Source of the DNA: Gammaproteobacteria bacterium
GTDB lineage: Bacteria > Pseudomonadota > Gammaproteobacteria > Steroidobacterales > XN24
Assembly (NCBI GenBank): GCA_029287575.1
Contig: JARFQW010000066.1
Location: 1 to 64,000, forward strand
DNA: 64,000 bases
Direction: 5' to 3'
Positions within the stretch are counted from its first letter, which is position 1. Each line of letters begins with the position of its first letter. Below are positions 51,975 through 62,267 of this stretch, piece after piece. The notes beneath the pieces were generated by a model, which saw nothing but the letters and a program-made list of their open reading frames with translations, made no database searches and was not told where the DNA came from. The position numbers and the translations under genes are program-made.

Positions 51975-53263
51975 GTGCTTCGTCGCTGGCCGGCCGGCTC
52001 GGCCTTTCCTTGAAGAGCGCCGCCAGGATCGGCGAAGCCACGGGAGTCGTGGCCGGGACCGGTGTGGGCTGGCTGCTGGGACGCCGGCCGCCGGCACCGG
52101 CGCTGCTGCGCCAGACCTTCGAGCGCCTCGGCGCCACGTATATCAAGCTGGGCCAGTTCATCGCGAGTTCGCCGTCGATTTTCCCCCGCGACTACGTGGA
52201 GGAATTCCAGTTGTGCCTGGACCGCACGCCGCCCGTGCCCTGGCGAATCATGCGCAAGCGCCTGCGCGAGGACCTGGGCGAGGATCCTTCGCGGCTGTTC
52301 GCCTGGGTTGACTCGGAGCCACTGGCGTCGGCCTCCATCGCGCAGGTGCACGCGGCCCGGCTCCCCAATGGCGACGAGGTCGTGCTGAAAATCCAGAAAC
52401 CCGGTGTCGAACGTATCGTCGCAACGGATCTCGGGATGCTGGCGCTCGCGGCCCGGCTTACCGAACTGGTCAATCCGGCCGCCAGCCACGCCTCGGTGGC
52501 GGCCATCGTGGACGAGATCCGCACGTCCATGCTCGAGGAATGCGATTTTCGGAAAGAGGCGGAAAACCTCCGCGACTTCCGGGACTTTCTTGTTCGAACG
52601 GGCAATGACGAGGCGGTGGCGCCCAGGGTCTATCCCGAGCACTCCACCCGCCGGGTCCTGACGATGGAGCGGCTTTACGGGGCTCCGCTGACCGACCTCG
52701 AGGCCCTGCGTCAATTGACTCCCGACCCCGAGGGCGCGCTGCTCACGGCGCTGAATACCTGGTTTGCGAGCCTGATGGACTGTCGGCAGTTCCATGCCGA
52801 CCTGCATGCGGGCAATCTTCTGGTTCTGGAGGACGGCCGGGTGGGATTTATCGATTTCGGTATCGTCGGACGGATCAGGGAAAGCACCTGGAAGGCGCTC
52901 TTCAGCCTCGCCGATTCGGTGCCCCGGGCGGACTGGGTCGCCACCGCCGAGGCGCTGGCCACGATGGGCGCCACCCGTGATGCGGTGGATACCAGGGCCC
53001 TTGCGGACGATCTTGCTGTGCTGGCCGGAAGGCTGGACAGCATGGACGCCGCACCGCCGGCCGATGGCGGAGAGGACCGCGAGCTCAACAGGCTGCTGAT
53101 GGATCTGGTCGCCGCGGGCCGCCGGCACGGCATTCGCTTCCCGCGCGAGTTCACCCTGCTCGTCAAGCAGTTCCTGTATTTCGATCGCTATGTCCGCCTG
53201 CTGTCACCGGATCTCGACCTCATGGGCGATCCGCGTCTGAGCGCTCTGCCGTCGCACGGCTGA
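51971..53263 (+). CDS. ABC1/UbiB-family atypical kinase (second of two)
   Basis: A 430-residue UbiB-like kinase with KLGQ (59-62), an Ala-rich loop LASASIAQVHAAR (118-130), the lysine in VVLKIQKPG and the catalytic FHADLHAGN and FIDFGIVG blocks. These are more canonical than in the kinase at 17356-18681. The four-base ATGA overlap with the hydrolase gene implies coupled translation. A role in ubiquinone synthesis or lipid homeostasis is likely, but the target is unknown. Confidence 0.9.
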   Translation: MSASSLAGRLGLSLKSAARIGEATGVVAGTGVGWLLGRRPPAPALLRQTFERLGATYIKLGQFIASSPSIFPRDYVEEFQLCLDRTPPVPWRIMRKRLREDLGEDPSRLFAWVDSEPLASASIAQVHAARLPNGDEVVLKIQKPGVERIVATDLGMLALAARLTELVNPAASHASVAAIVDEIRTSMLEECDFRKEAENLRDFRDFLVRTGNDEAVAPRVYPEHSTRRVLTMERLYGAPLTDLEALRQLTPDPEGALLTALNTWFASLMDCRQFHADLHAGNLLVLEDGRVGFIDFGIVGRIRESTWKALFSLADSVPRADWVATAEALATMGATRDAVDTRALADDLAVLAGRLDSMDAAPPADGGEDRELNRLLMDLVAAGRRHGIRFPREFTLLVKQFLYFDRYVRLLSPDLDLMGDPRLSALPSHG

Positions 53264-53288
53264 CATCTCGCCCGGGCATGCTTGGGGC

Positions 53289-54692
53289 ATGGCCGCTGTA
53301 TCGACGCTTTCCCTGCTGCTTGCCGCGGGACCGGTTATCGTCACCGGTGACATCACGACAACCCGAGCGGTGCTCTGGGCAGAAGCCCCGGGCGCGAACC
53401 GCCTGGAAGTGTGGATCGACGGACCGGACGGCCCGCAAGCCCCGCGCGACCTGGGCCCCGGCGGGCCTGTTTTCAAGGCCGTGCTCGCCGACCTCCGCCC
53501 GGGGTCCGAGTACCGGCTAAAGGTCTGTGCCGGCTCCCTGTGCTCGGCGGGGCGCTTGCGTACCGCACCGGATTCCCGCGCCAACAAATCGGTCCGCATT
53601 GCGTTCTCCGGCGACCTGGCGGGCCAGAACGCCTGCCGTGACCGGGAATCGGGGTTCCCGGTTTTCGCCGCGATGAAAGAGCGCCAGCCGGATCTGTTCG
53701 TCGCTCTCGGCGACATGGTCTATGCGGATGCGCAATGCAAAGCCACCGGGCGTTTCGGTAATGCCCAGATTCCCGGGCCCGGGCCGGCATATACCTATGA
53801 GGAGTTCGCTGCCCACTGGCGCTATACGCGAGCCGACCCGGCGTATCGGTCCCTGCTCGCTTCCACGCCCTTGTTCGCCGTCTGGGACGACCACGAAGTC
53901 ATTAATGATTTTTCCCCGCGCGTGGCGGAACGCAGTGGCCGGCCCCTGTTCGAGCCGGGACGGCGCGCGATGCGCGACTACAACCCCATCGACCGCGGCG
54001 GGAACCGTCTCTACGGCCGCTTTCGCTGGGGCCGGCATGCGGAGCTGTTTCTGCTGGATACCCGCAGCTATCGTGATCACAAGGATGTGCGCGACGACGG
54101 CGCCAAGACCATGCTGGGCGAGGAGCAGCGAGACTGGTTCGTGGCCGCGGTGACCGGTTCTGACGCCACCTGGAAAATTGTCGCCACGAGTGTGCCGCTG
54201 GCCGTTCCCACCGGGTGGCCCGCGGGGGAGGGCCGGGACAGCTGGGCCGATGCCGGCGAGCCCACCGGCTACGAGGAAGAGCTGTCCGGGCTGGTTGACG
54301 CATTCGCCGGGGCGGGCGTGCGCAACCTGGTCTGGATTGCCGCCGATGTCCACTTTGCCACCGCGTTTCGGCACACCCCAATTCCCGATCGCCCGGAATT
54401 CTTTATGCTGGAGGCCGTGGCCGGGCCACTCGCCGCCGGCCTGTTTCCCCACCGTGACCTCGACCGGAGTCTGCGGCCGCGGCGATTGTTTTTTCATGGC
54501 CCGGAGCCGGCCGACACGGATATGGATTTTCGCGCGTCGCTGCATTGGATGAACTTCGGTCTCCTGGATATCGAAGCCGACGGCCGCCTCACCCTGCGCT
54601 ATGTCAACGCCCTGGGCGAGGAGCTCACGGCGATGGATTTCGCACCGGTTTCGCACCCCTCGTCGCGGCCTGCCAACACCTCGTCGCCCTGA
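53289..54692 (+). CDS. PhoD-family alkaline phosphatase/phosphodiesterase
   Basis: A 467-residue metallophosphatase. The first ~100 residues form the beta-rich PhoD N-domain ([16 protein letters not shown]). The catalytic domain has GDLAGQN-like and [10 protein letters not shown] metal motifs, then [11 protein letters not shown] and later IAADVHFA with the metal-binding histidine. PhoD enzymes are secreted Tat substrates using Fe3+ and Ca2+; no twin-arginine signal is visible here, only a short hydrophobic start, so the N-terminus may be misplaced. Confidence 0.87.
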   Translation: MAAVSTLSLLLAAGPVIVTGDITTTRAVLWAEAPGANRLEVWIDGPDGPQAPRDLGPGGPVFKAVLADLRPGSEYRLKVCAGSLCSAGRLRTAPDSRANKSVRIAFSGDLAGQNACRDRESGFPVFAAMKERQPDLFVALGDMVYADAQCKATGRFGNAQIPGPGPAYTYEEFAAHWRYTRADPAYRSLLASTPLFAVWDDHEVINDFSPRVAERSGRPLFEPGRRAMRDYNPIDRGGNRLYGRFRWGRHAELFLLDTRSYRDHKDVRDDGAKTMLGEEQRDWFVAAVTGSDATWKIVATSVPLAVPTGWPAGEGRDSWADAGEPTGYEEELSGLVDAFAGAGVRNLVWIAADVHFATAFRHTPIPDRPEFFMLEAVAGPLAAGLFPHRDLDRSLRPRRLFFHGPEPADTDMDFRASLHWMNFGLLDIEADGRLTLRYVNALGEELTAMDFAPVSHPSSRPANTSSP

Positions 54693-54796
54693 GCCCCGCC
54701 ACCGGGCCGCAAGGGCCTATGCTGGAGATCCGTTGCCACGGATGCAGCCGCCCCGCGGAGTTGCGGGGCGCGTCGATCCGGCGGGGAGGAGGTCCA

Positions 54797-55255
54797 ATGA
54801 AGATCACGGTGAACGGTCAGGGCTATCAGTACGTGGACGATCCGGAGCAGCCGCTGCTGTGGTATCTCCGCGACGCGCTGGGGCTTACGGGCACGAAGTT
54901 CGGCTGTGGCATCGGTCAGTGCGGCAGCTGCACGGTCCACGTCGATGGCCGGGCGCGAAAAGCCTGCATCACGCCCATGTCCCGTCTGGACGGGCGCTCC
55001 GTTGTGACCATAGAGGGCCTGTCTGCCGACGGCAGTCACCCGGTCCAGCGGGCCTGGCGCGAACTCGACGTTCCCCAGTGCGGCTACTGCCAGGCCGGTC
55101 AGATCATGGCCGCCGCGAGCTGGCTGGACGAGATGCGCGAGCCGTCTGATGACGATATCGATCGATGGCAGACGAATCTGTGCCGCTGCGGCACCTACTA
55201 CCGGATTCGCCTCGCGATCGCGCGGGCGGCCGGATATCTCAGGGAGGATGGCTGA
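54797..55255 (+). CDS. [2Fe-2S] subunit of a molybdenum hydroxylase (IorA-like)
   Basis: A 152-residue electron-transfer subunit with two [2Fe-2S] sites: the plant-ferredoxin type C37, C42, C45, C57 and the helical-domain set C95, C98, C129, C131. It is the small subunit of isoquinoline 1-oxidoreductase or aldehyde oxidoreductase-like enzymes. GGGGAGGAGG precedes the ATG. The gene ends inside the start of the large-subunit gene (eight-base overlap), and it has no signal peptide, so it should be exported by hitchhiking with the Tat-tagged partner. Confidence 0.9.
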   Translation: MKITVNGQGYQYVDDPEQPLLWYLRDALGLTGTKFGCGIGQCGSCTVHVDGRARKACITPMSRLDGRSVVTIEGLSADGSHPVQRAWRELDVPQCGYCQAGQIMAAASWLDEMREPSDDDIDRWQTNLCRCGTYYRIRLAIARAAGYLREDG

Positions 55256-57482
55256 AGTGGCCGCGGCATTGCTGACACGCAGGCAGTTTCTCCAGGTGTC
55301 GGCGAGTGCTGCCGGCGGCCTTTGTCTTGGCCTGCGTTGGTCCGGCGGCGCCGCAGCCGACGCCGCGGGGCGGCTCAATGCGTTCGTGCGCATCGAGCCT
55401 GACGACAGCGTGGTCATCGGTGTTTCCCAGCCGGATATGGGGCAGGGCATGTACACGACGATGAGCCTGCTGGTTGCCGAGGAACTGGACGCGGACTGGT
55501 CCCGTGTCCGGGTTGAACAACTGCCGCTCATGATCAAAAAGGGTGACGACGGCAACATGGCCTGGAAGTGGGTCCCCCAGGGGGCGGGCGGAAGCAACAG
55601 CGTGATCGGTCTCTACCGGCCGTTGCGGGAATTCGGCGCCATGGCGCGGGCGCAGCTCCTTGCCGCCGCCGCCGTCGAGTGGCAGGTCCCCGTCGAGGCG
55701 CTTTCCACCGAGCCGGGCCGCGTGGTCCACGGGGCATCCGGGCGCACGGCGACGTTTGGCCAACTCGCCCATCGGGCCGCGGCCCTGCCGGCCCCCGAAG
55801 AAGCACCGGAACTCAAGAATGCGGAAGACTTCCGGCTCATCGGCAGGGAGATATCCCCGAAAAAGGTTCTGGAAGTGGTCACCGGCGCAACCCGGTACGG
55901 GATCGATGTGCGCTACCCCGGCATGCGCTTTGCGGTCATCCAGCGCTGTCCCTACTTCGGTGGCGCTATTCGGTCCTGGGACGCCGAGGCGGCGCGAGCC
56001 GTACCGGGGGTGGTCGACGTCGTCGAATTGCCCGGACCCCGGCCGGACGAGTACTACTCGACGATGGCGCCCGGAGTCGCCGTGATCGCGACGTCGACGT
56101 GGGCCGCCATGAAGGGCCGGGAGGCGCTGGTCATCGAGTGGGACAGGGGCCCCCACAGCGGCGAATCCACCGCCGCGCTGGATGCCGCCTGCGAAGCGGC
56201 GACGGCTACTCCCGGGCAGGTGGTGCGCGACGACGGCAACGTGGATACCGCGCTTGTTGCGGCGGCCCGCAACTTCAGTCGCAGCTACCGGCTGCCCTAC
56301 GTGCACCACGCCACGCTGGAGCCGCAGAACTGTTTCGCTCACTTCGACGGTGATCGTTGTCTCATCGAAGGCCCCATGCAGATGCCCTCGGCGGCTTCCC
56401 GGCTCGTGGCCCGGCTGACCGGCCTTGACAGGGAAAACATAGAGGTTCGCATGAGCCGGGTCGGCGGCGGATTCGGGCGCCGGCTGACCGTGGATTATGC
56501 TGCCGAGGCCGTGCTCGTTTCCCGGGCTGCAGGTGTGCCGGTGCAGGTGGTCTGGAGCCGCGAAGACGACATGGCCCACGATTTCCTGCGCCCCGGCGGC
56601 TGGCACAGGCTCGACGCCGGCGTGGACGATGCGGGACGGATCACGGCCTGGCTGCACCGGGCGGCGACACCGTCGAAGTATTACCGGCGTCCCAACCAGA
56701 GCACCGACGAACTCTGGAAGTCGGAGATCTACCCGGACGATCCGCCGGCAGGACTGGTGCCAAACGTGCGCTACGAGTACCACCCCATATCCTCGGGGGC
56801 CTGGCGCGGTTCCTGGCGGGCGCCGGCCCATGTGGCCAACGCCTTCGCCGTGCAGAGCTTTCTCGACGAAATGGCCCACGAGCTGGGCCAGGACCCTCTC
56901 GCGTTCAGGCTGGCCTGGCTGGGTGAGTCACGCCGTTTGCCCTATGCGAATCACGGCGGGCCCCACTGGAACCCGGGTCGCCTCGCGGAGGTTCTGCGCA
57001 CGGCGGCCGCGAACGGCGGCTGGGGCCGGTCTCTGCCGAAAGGTGAGGGACTGGGCATCGCCGGACACTTTACCTTCGGCGGGTATGCTGCCTGGGTCGC
57101 CCACGTCCGCGTGGCCCGTGACGGCTCGCTTCGGGTTCTGCGTCTGACCGGCGCCATCGACTGCGGATTTGCGGTCAACCCCAACGGGGTACGCGCCCAG
57201 ATGGAAGGCGGGGCCTGCGACGGTCTGTCCACGGCGCTGGGAGAGGAGGTCACGATTGCCGGGGGCCGACACGTGGAAACCAATTTTCACGAATATCACC
57301 TGATGCCAATGGCGCAATCCCCACCGGCCATTGACGTGTACATCGTGCCGGGAGCCGATGAGCCGGCCGGGGTCGGCGAACCGCCCATCTCACCCGTGGC
57401 GCCGGCCGTGACAAATGCCATTTTTGCCGCTACCGGGAAACGGATCCGCCGTCTGCCCATCGGCGATCAGCTCAGCGGCTGA
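55248..57482 (+). CDS. Tat-exported molybdopterin subunit (IorB-like)
   Basis: A 744-residue large subunit binding the molybdopterin cytosine dinucleotide cofactor. It starts with a twin-arginine signal (TRRQFLQV, about 10-17). Motifs include [12 protein letters not shown], the cofactor-binding [20 protein letters not shown] and the late catalytic glutamate in [13 protein letters not shown]. Together with the 2Fe-2S subunit it would hydroxylate an aldehyde or N-heterocycle in the periplasm. No FAD subunit is encoded nearby, so electrons may go to a cytochrome or other acceptor. The start at 55248 is chosen by AGGGAGG and the Tat signal. Confidence 0.88.
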   Translation: MAEVAAALLTRRQFLQVSASAAGGLCLGLRWSGGAAADAAGRLNAFVRIEPDDSVVIGVSQPDMGQGMYTTMSLLVAEELDADWSRVRVEQLPLMIKKGDDGNMAWKWVPQGAGGSNSVIGLYRPLREFGAMARAQLLAAAAVEWQVPVEALSTEPGRVVHGASGRTATFGQLAHRAAALPAPEEAPELKNAEDFRLIGREISPKKVLEVVTGATRYGIDVRYPGMRFAVIQRCPYFGGAIRSWDAEAARAVPGVVDVVELPGPRPDEYYSTMAPGVAVIATSTWAAMKGREALVIEWDRGPHSGESTAALDAACEAATATPGQVVRDDGNVDTALVAAARNFSRSYRLPYVHHATLEPQNCFAHFDGDRCLIEGPMQMPSAASRLVARLTGLDRENIEVRMSRVGGGFGRRLTVDYAAEAVLVSRAAGVPVQVVWSREDDMAHDFLRPGGWHRLDAGVDDAGRITAWLHRAATPSKYYRRPNQSTDELWKSEIYPDDPPAGLVPNVRYEYHPISSGAWRGSWRAPAHVANAFAVQSFLDEMAHELGQDPLAFRLAWLGESRRLPYANHGGPHWNPGRLAEVLRTAAANGGWGRSLPKGEGLGIAGHFTFGGYAAWVAHVRVARDGSLRVLRLTGAIDCGFAVNPNGVRAQMEGGACDGLSTALGEEVTIAGGRHVETNFHEYHLMPMAQSPPAIDVYIVPGADEPAGVGEPPISPVAPAVTNAIFAATGKRIRRLPIGDQLSG

Positions 57483-57491
57483 ATCGCGATC

Positions 57492-57986
57492 CTACCAGCG
57501 GAACTTGTCGAAGTTCTGCGGGTTGGCCCAGCTTTCGGGCGTGTTCCAGTCGCGGCCCCGATTGTACAGATCGATGTCGTAGAGAAAGACCTCCGTGCCG
57601 CCGGTTTTCGCCGCCGCGGCCAGCGGCAGGAACTCGAGGGCGAGCAGCGCTTCGCGCGTCCATCCGGCGAGCAGCGCGTCCTGCTCGAGGGTCAGCGCAA
57701 CGCGCGTACAGTGGAGGTTGCGAAGCAGGCCCAGGAACTCGACGCCGGGTTTCGGATCCAGCTCCCGGAGGATGCCCGTGACCAGACCGGCGTCGAAGCG
57801 CCCCAGCCCGGACAGGTGCTCGGGGGCGATTGGCGGCGAGAGCACCGTCTGATCCACGCCGCCCAGGATTTCGTTTACCTCCGTCCCCCAGCCCTCGCCG
57901 GCGACGATGAGCACGGACCCGGGGCGGGACTCGGCGAGCGTTCCCAGTGCCAGGCGCTGTGGCGAGAACATGCTGTCTTCAGTCAT
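57492..57986 (-). CDS. DUF6231-like small protein
   Basis: A 164-residue cytoplasmic protein with no known domain that I can assign with confidence. It appears to have an alternating alpha/beta pattern (SVLIVAGEGWG, VALTLEQDALLAG, TEVFLYDIDLY), and its C-terminus RDWNTPESWANPQNFDKFRW resembles the end of the DUF6231 family. Its role is unknown. It is convergent with the molybdenum hydroxylase gene, ten bases apart. Confidence 0.6.
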   Translation of the reverse strand: MTEDSMFSPQRLALGTLAESRPGSVLIVAGEGWGTEVNEILGGVDQTVLSPPIAPEHLSGLGRFDAGLVTGILRELDPKPGVEFLGLLRNLHCTRVALTLEQDALLAGWTREALLALEFLPLAAAAKTGGTEVFLYDIDLYNRGRDWNTPESWANPQNFDKFRW

Positions 57987-58195
57987 TCCGCTGCTCGTTC
58001 CCCCATACGCCTCGACCGGCGGCCGTCAGCCTAACCCACAGGCCCCTTCACGGGACAGGCAAGCCGCCCGCCTTCCGAGTGTGTCCAGAACCATGGTGCA
58101 CTGCAGCTTTATCCGTGGAGCAAAGCGGCTACTCTGCACAGGTCCCACGGGGGGGCGATAACAACGATTGATATATACAGCCTGAGGAATTCTGA

Positions 58196-58630
58196 ATGAA
58201 ACGACTGCTTATTCTTGCCGCTTTGCTTCTGCCATTTGGCGCAATTGCCGACAATCATCGTTCCTGGGAGCCGGGCACCTACTGGACGGTGACCAGCGTG
58301 GACACGAAGCCCGGCAAGTTCGACGCTTACATCAGTGACCTGAAGAACAACTGGCGCCGGGCCATGGAAGCCCACAAGGCGAACGGCAAGGTGAAGAGCT
58401 ACATGATGTTTTCGAACGTCAACGCCCGTGCCGACGAGGGTGATCTCTACCTTCTGGTGGAATGGAACTCGGCGGCCGACATGCTGGACACCCCGCCGGA
58501 TTACTTCGAGGGTGTCGTCGCGGACGTATTCGGCTCCCTGGACGACGCCGACAAGGCGAACATCGACCGGGGCGAACTGCGCACGATCATGAGCACGAGC
58601 CTGCTGCGCTCGCTGTCGTTCGCTGACTGA
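58196..58630 (+). CDS. Small periplasmic protein, unknown
   Basis: A 144-residue protein with a signal peptide (MKRLLILAALLLPFGAIA). The mature part, beginning DNHRSWEPGTYWTVTSV, has the beta-alpha-beta layout of dimeric ferredoxin-like (EthD or antibiotic-biosynthesis-monooxygenase-like) proteins: YWTVTSVDTKPGKFDAYI, a helix with NWRRAMEAHKANG, then YLLVEWNS. That is a fold guess. GAGGA precedes the ATG, and a strong terminator follows, so it is monocistronic. Confidence 0.68.
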   Translation: MKRLLILAALLLPFGAIADNHRSWEPGTYWTVTSVDTKPGKFDAYISDLKNNWRRAMEAHKANGKVKSYMMFSNVNARADEGDLYLLVEWNSAADMLDTPPDYFEGVVADVFGSLDDADKANIDRGELRTIMSTSLLRSLSFAD

Positions 58631-58666
58631 TCCCGTTGTCTGCGGCCGGCTGCGGCCGGCAATGCC

Positions 58667-58700
58667 CAACACGCCCGCTTCGAGCGGGCGTGTTGTTTTT
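58667..58700 (+). terminator. Intrinsic terminator
   Basis: A 13-pair perfect stem (CAACACGCCCGCT/AGCGGGCGTGTTG) with a three-base loop is followed by TTTTT. It ends the small periplasmic gene and separates it from the convergent DUF819 gene. Confidence 0.88.
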
Positions 58701-58721
58701 AAGGGGTAGCTCACCCGATTC

Positions 58722-59978
58722 TTAGCCTGCTGCCGCCACGGCCTGCATCATCAGCCCGCAAAGCCAGGCAGCATAGGTGCCCACGGCATATCCGAGGACA
58801 GCGAGCAGCACGCCCACCGGCGCCAGTGTTGGCGAGAAAGCCGATGCGACGACCGGCGCCGAGGCCGCGCCGCCCACGTTTGCCTGGCTGCCCACTGCCA
58901 GGTAAAACAGCGGGGCCTTGATGAGCCGCGCCATGACGATCAGCAGCGTGGCGTGGATGCTGATCCACACGGCGCCCACTCCGAAGAGGCCCGGGTTGTC
59001 CAGAACCGCGCCGATATCCATGCCCATGCCGATAGACGCGATAAGCACATAAAGCATCACCGAACCCACCTTGGAGGCGCCCGCGCCCTCAAGACGGCTG
59101 ACACGCGTAAACGACAGAAGAACCCCGATGGTGGTTGACACCACGATGATCCAGAAGAACTCGCTGGTCAGCGACAATCGCGCCAGTCCCGGCGCATGGG
59201 CCTCGATCCAGGGGCCGAGCCAGCCCGCCACCGCGTGCGCAAAGCCGGTCACCCCGAAGGCAATCGCGAGCATGAAGACCAGATCCGGCAGGGTGACGTT
59301 GCGGGCATGCCGGGACTGGAAACGGGTGACACGGTCCTTGAGGTCCTCGATGGCGCGGGTGTCCGCGCCGTTCCATGCATCAATACGCGCCGCCCGGCCG
59401 GAAAGAAACAGCAGCACAGCCATCCAGATGTTGGCCATGATGACGTCCACCGCCACCATCTGGGAGAAGGTCTCGTTGCTGACCTCGAATACTTCCTTCA
59501 TGGCGGTCTGGTTGGCACCGCCGCCGATCCAGCTGCCCGCGACGGTCGTCAGGCCACGCCAGACGGCATCGGGACCTGTGCCGCCGACGGTTTCCGGGCT
59601 GATCAGACCGACGAACAGCATGGCCAGCGGCCCCCCGAAAAGGATTCCGGCGGTGCCCGTGAAAAACATGATGATCGCCTTGGGCCCCAGGCGTCCGATG
59701 GCCGGCAGGTCGATGGACAGGGTCAGCAGGACCAGGCAGGCAGGCAGCAGAAACCGGGAGGATACGTAGTAGAGGTTCGACTGTTCGGCGTCGACGATGC
59801 CGAAGGTGTTGAGCAGCGACGGAAGGAAATAGCACAGCAGCAGGGCCGGCACGACGGCGTAGAAACGTTGCCAGAACGGGTGCCTGCTCTGCTGTGTCCA
59901 GAACACCAGGCCGAGGAGCACGGCGAGCATGCCCAGGACCACGGCGTCATTGGTGACCAGTGCTTCGGAATGCTGCAC
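58722..59978 (-). CDS. DUF819-family membrane protein
   Basis: A 418-residue inner-membrane protein with about eleven helices. Family features include GTGPDAVWRGLTTVAGSWIGGGANQTAM and the late NVGGAASAPVVASAF, the paired re-entrant-like segments of DUF819 (YjcL-like). The family is thought to transport small solutes, but no substrate is known. The GTG start at 59978 follows GGAGAT. Confidence 0.85.
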   Translation of the reverse strand: MQHSEALVTNDAVVLGMLAVLLGLVFWTQQSRHPFWQRFYAVVPALLLCYFLPSLLNTFGIVDAEQSNLYYVSSRFLLPACLVLLTLSIDLPAIGRLGPKAIIMFFTGTAGILFGGPLAMLFVGLISPETVGGTGPDAVWRGLTTVAGSWIGGGANQTAMKEVFEVSNETFSQMVAVDVIMANIWMAVLLFLSGRAARIDAWNGADTRAIEDLKDRVTRFQSRHARNVTLPDLVFMLAIAFGVTGFAHAVAGWLGPWIEAHAPGLARLSLTSEFFWIIVVSTTIGVLLSFTRVSRLEGAGASKVGSVMLYVLIASIGMGMDIGAVLDNPGLFGVGAVWISIHATLLIVMARLIKAPLFYLAVGSQANVGGAASAPVVASAFSPTLAPVGVLLAVLGYAVGTYAAWLCGLMMQAVAAAG

Positions 59979-60115
59979 TCACTATCTCCGAATGTGGATT
60001 ACGAAGGGGACAATTCACTAATCTCTGCTAAGTGTACTGTCCTCCAGTCTCGGGTTTTGTCCGTGTATTCGGGGGGCTGTTATCCTCCGCCGCCTTCCTG
60101 CAAGGAATCCATACC

Positions 60116-61405
60116 ATGGCCGCGATCACCGATCCCCTGACCCTGCGCTGCGGCGCCACGCTGCCCAACCGCCTCGCCAAGGCAGCCATGACCGAAGGCC
60201 TGGCAGACGCCGAGGACCGGGCGACCGGGCGGCACGAGACCCTCTATCGGCGCTGGTCGGAGGGCGGGGCGGGACTCCTGATCACGGGCAACGTCATGGT
60301 GGACCGGCGCTATCTCGAACGCCCGGGTAACGTGGTCATTGACGGCAACGGCGGGGAGAATGCGCTGCGCGCATGGGCAAAGGCCGGCACGGCCGGGGGC
60401 AATCATCTGTGGATGCAGATCAGCCACCCGGGCCGGCAGTGCTCCCGCACAGTGACCCGCCAGCCGCTGGCCCCCTCGCCGGTGCAGCTGGATCTCATCG
60501 GTCTGTTCGGCCGGCCGCGGGCGATGACCGCCGAGGAGATCGAGGATGTGATTCGGCGCTTTGCCCACGTGGCGGCCGTGGCCCGGGAGACCGGCTTCAC
60601 CGGCGTTCAGGTTCACGGCGCCCATGGTTATCTGCTCAGCCAGTTCCTGTCGCCGGTGACAAATCAGCGGGACGACGAGTGGGGCGGTCCTCTGGAGAAC
60701 CGGGCCCGCCTCCTGCTGGCCTGCGTGCGTGCCGTGCGCAAGGCGGTGGGCGACGATTTCCCCGTGGCGGTCAAGCTCAACTCCACGGATTTCCAGAAAG
60801 GCGGGTTCAGCCTGGAAGACTGTGTCCAGGTGGCCGGCTGGCTGAAGGAGGCCGGCATCGACCTGCTGGAAATCTCCGGTGGCACCTACGAGCAGCCCAA
60901 GCTGCTCGGCCATTCGGGTGATGCCGGCACGTTTGCCGAACCCGGCCGCGAGAGCACGCGCCGCCGGGAGGCCTATTTCGCCGATTACGCGCGCACCATC
61001 CAGGCCGGCTACGGAGGCCGGCTCATGGTCACGGGGGGCTTCCGCAGCCGCGCGGCTATGGACGAAGCGCTGGCCTCCGGCGCGATTGACGTGATCGGCC
61101 TGGGCCGGCCCCTGTGCGTGGAGGCCGACGCGCCGGATGCGTTGTTGTCCGCCCGGGCGGACCGGCTTCCCTCCTGGGAGGATGGGCTTCGCTTGGCCGG
61201 ACCGGGCTGGCTGGGCCCGGCCAGCCCGGTCAAGATGCTCAAGGCCCTCAATGTGTTCGGCCAGATGGGCTGGTTCTACCAGCAGCTGATTGCGCTTTCC
61301 GAGGGCCGCGACGCCGATCGCGAGCTGTCGACGGGGCAGGCGCTGATCCGCCACTTCCGCACTGAGCTGGGGGTGGCCAGACGGCGGACCTTCAAGGACG
61401 TTTAA
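60116..61405 (+). CDS. Old Yellow Enzyme-type FMN oxidoreductase
   Basis: A 429-residue NADH:flavin oxidoreductase. Motifs are an N-terminal ANRLAKAAM-type FMN strand (NRLAKAAMTEGL), WMQISHPGRQ, VQVHGAHGYLLSQFLSP, the TGGFRSR phosphate site and GLGRPLCVE. Such enzymes reduce activated C=C bonds of enones or nitro compounds. AAGGA before the ATG at 60116 makes it preferable to the in-frame codon at 60032. The C-terminal ~80 residues go beyond the barrel without a recognisable domain; there is no 4Fe-4S/FAD extension of the 2,4-dienoyl-CoA type. Confidence 0.88.
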   Translation: MAAITDPLTLRCGATLPNRLAKAAMTEGLADAEDRATGRHETLYRRWSEGGAGLLITGNVMVDRRYLERPGNVVIDGNGGENALRAWAKAGTAGGNHLWMQISHPGRQCSRTVTRQPLAPSPVQLDLIGLFGRPRAMTAEEIEDVIRRFAHVAAVARETGFTGVQVHGAHGYLLSQFLSPVTNQRDDEWGGPLENRARLLLACVRAVRKAVGDDFPVAVKLNSTDFQKGGFSLEDCVQVAGWLKEAGIDLLEISGGTYEQPKLLGHSGDAGTFAEPGRESTRRREAYFADYARTIQAGYGGRLMVTGGFRSRAAMDEALASGAIDVIGLGRPLCVEADAPDALLSARADRLPSWEDGLRLAGPGWLGPASPVKMLKALNVFGQMGWFYQQLIALSEGRDADRELSTGQALIRHFRTELGVARRRTFKDV

Positions 61406-61445
61406 ACCCGGCCGGCGGCCCGTGCGTCCAATCTGAAGCAACCCA

Positions 61446-62264
61446 ATGATCATGGTGACAACGATGCCTCATAGCCCCAACGTGCTGGTCCCGCTGGCCC
61501 TTGCCGCCCTTGTGCTGCCGGGCGTCGGCCACGCGGCATGGAACAACTGCAAGCACCAGACCGGACACGTCAGCCGGGCCGCCACCGACGGGGTCAGCAC
61601 CGTGGAGGTCTATGCCCGCGCCGGGTCCCTGGAGATCAGCGGCCAGGGGGGTGCGACCGAACTGGTTGCGTCAGGCGAAGCCTGTGTGTCCGAAGAAGAG
61701 ATGCTCGAGGAGACGGGCATCACCCTGCGCCGGGAAGGGGATCGTCTTCAGGTGCTCGTGGAACTGCCGGACACGACGGACGAAACGGGCGAGCGCTGGC
61801 GTGGCGAGTACGCGACCCTGGATCTGGAGGTCGAACTGCCCCACGGCGTGGCGCTGGTTGTTGTCGACTCCAGTGGTGATCTGCGTATCCGCAACGTCGC
61901 CAGCCTCCAGCTCACCGACAGTTCGGGGGACATAGACGTGCGGGGCGTGGACGGACCGGTGCTGGTCCCCAACGACAGCTCGGGGGATATCTACTTCGCC
62001 GACGTCGGTGACGTCGTCATTCAGATCGACAGTTCCGGCGATATCGAGATCCAGCGGTCGGGCTCGGTCACCATTGCCAACGACACTTCCGGCGAAATCG
62101 AGATCGTCAATGCGGACGGCGATGTGACCGTCGGCAATGACTCGTCCGGGCGGATCAGCGTGGAAAACGTGCGGGGCAGCTTCTCGGTCCAGAACGACAC
62201 CTCCGGGGGGATACGCCACCGGGACGTGGCGGGCGCGGTCAGTCTGCCGCCGGGCGACGACTGA
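61446..62264 (+). CDS. Secreted SSGD-repeat beta-solenoid protein (DUF4097-like)
   Basis: A 272-residue exported protein with a signal peptide (to about ALVLPGVGHA). After ~110 residues of beta-rich sequence come seven tandem repeats of 17-19 residues headed by D-[ST]-S-G-[DEGR]-[IL], at about residues 140-265. Such repeats stack as a right-handed parallel beta-solenoid, as in DUF4097/adhesin-like proteins. The function is unknown. The gene ends 39 bases before the helicase start, so its 3' end carries part of that gene's control region. Confidence 0.75.
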   Translation: MIMVTTMPHSPNVLVPLALAALVLPGVGHAAWNNCKHQTGHVSRAATDGVSTVEVYARAGSLEISGQGGATELVASGEACVSEEEMLEETGITLRREGDRLQVLVELPDTTDETGERWRGEYATLDLEVELPHGVALVVVDSSGDLRIRNVASLQLTDSSGDIDVRGVDGPVLVPNDSSGDIYFADVGDVVIQIDSSGDIEIQRSGSVTIANDTSGEIEIVNADGDVTVGNDSSGRISVENVRGSFSVQNDTSGGIRHRDVAGAVSLPPGDD

Positions 62265-62267
62265 ACA

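Noticed and set aside
58641-58660. Two tandem copies of TGCGGCCGGC
   Set aside because: A short G+C repeat just before a true terminator; not enough to claim a function.
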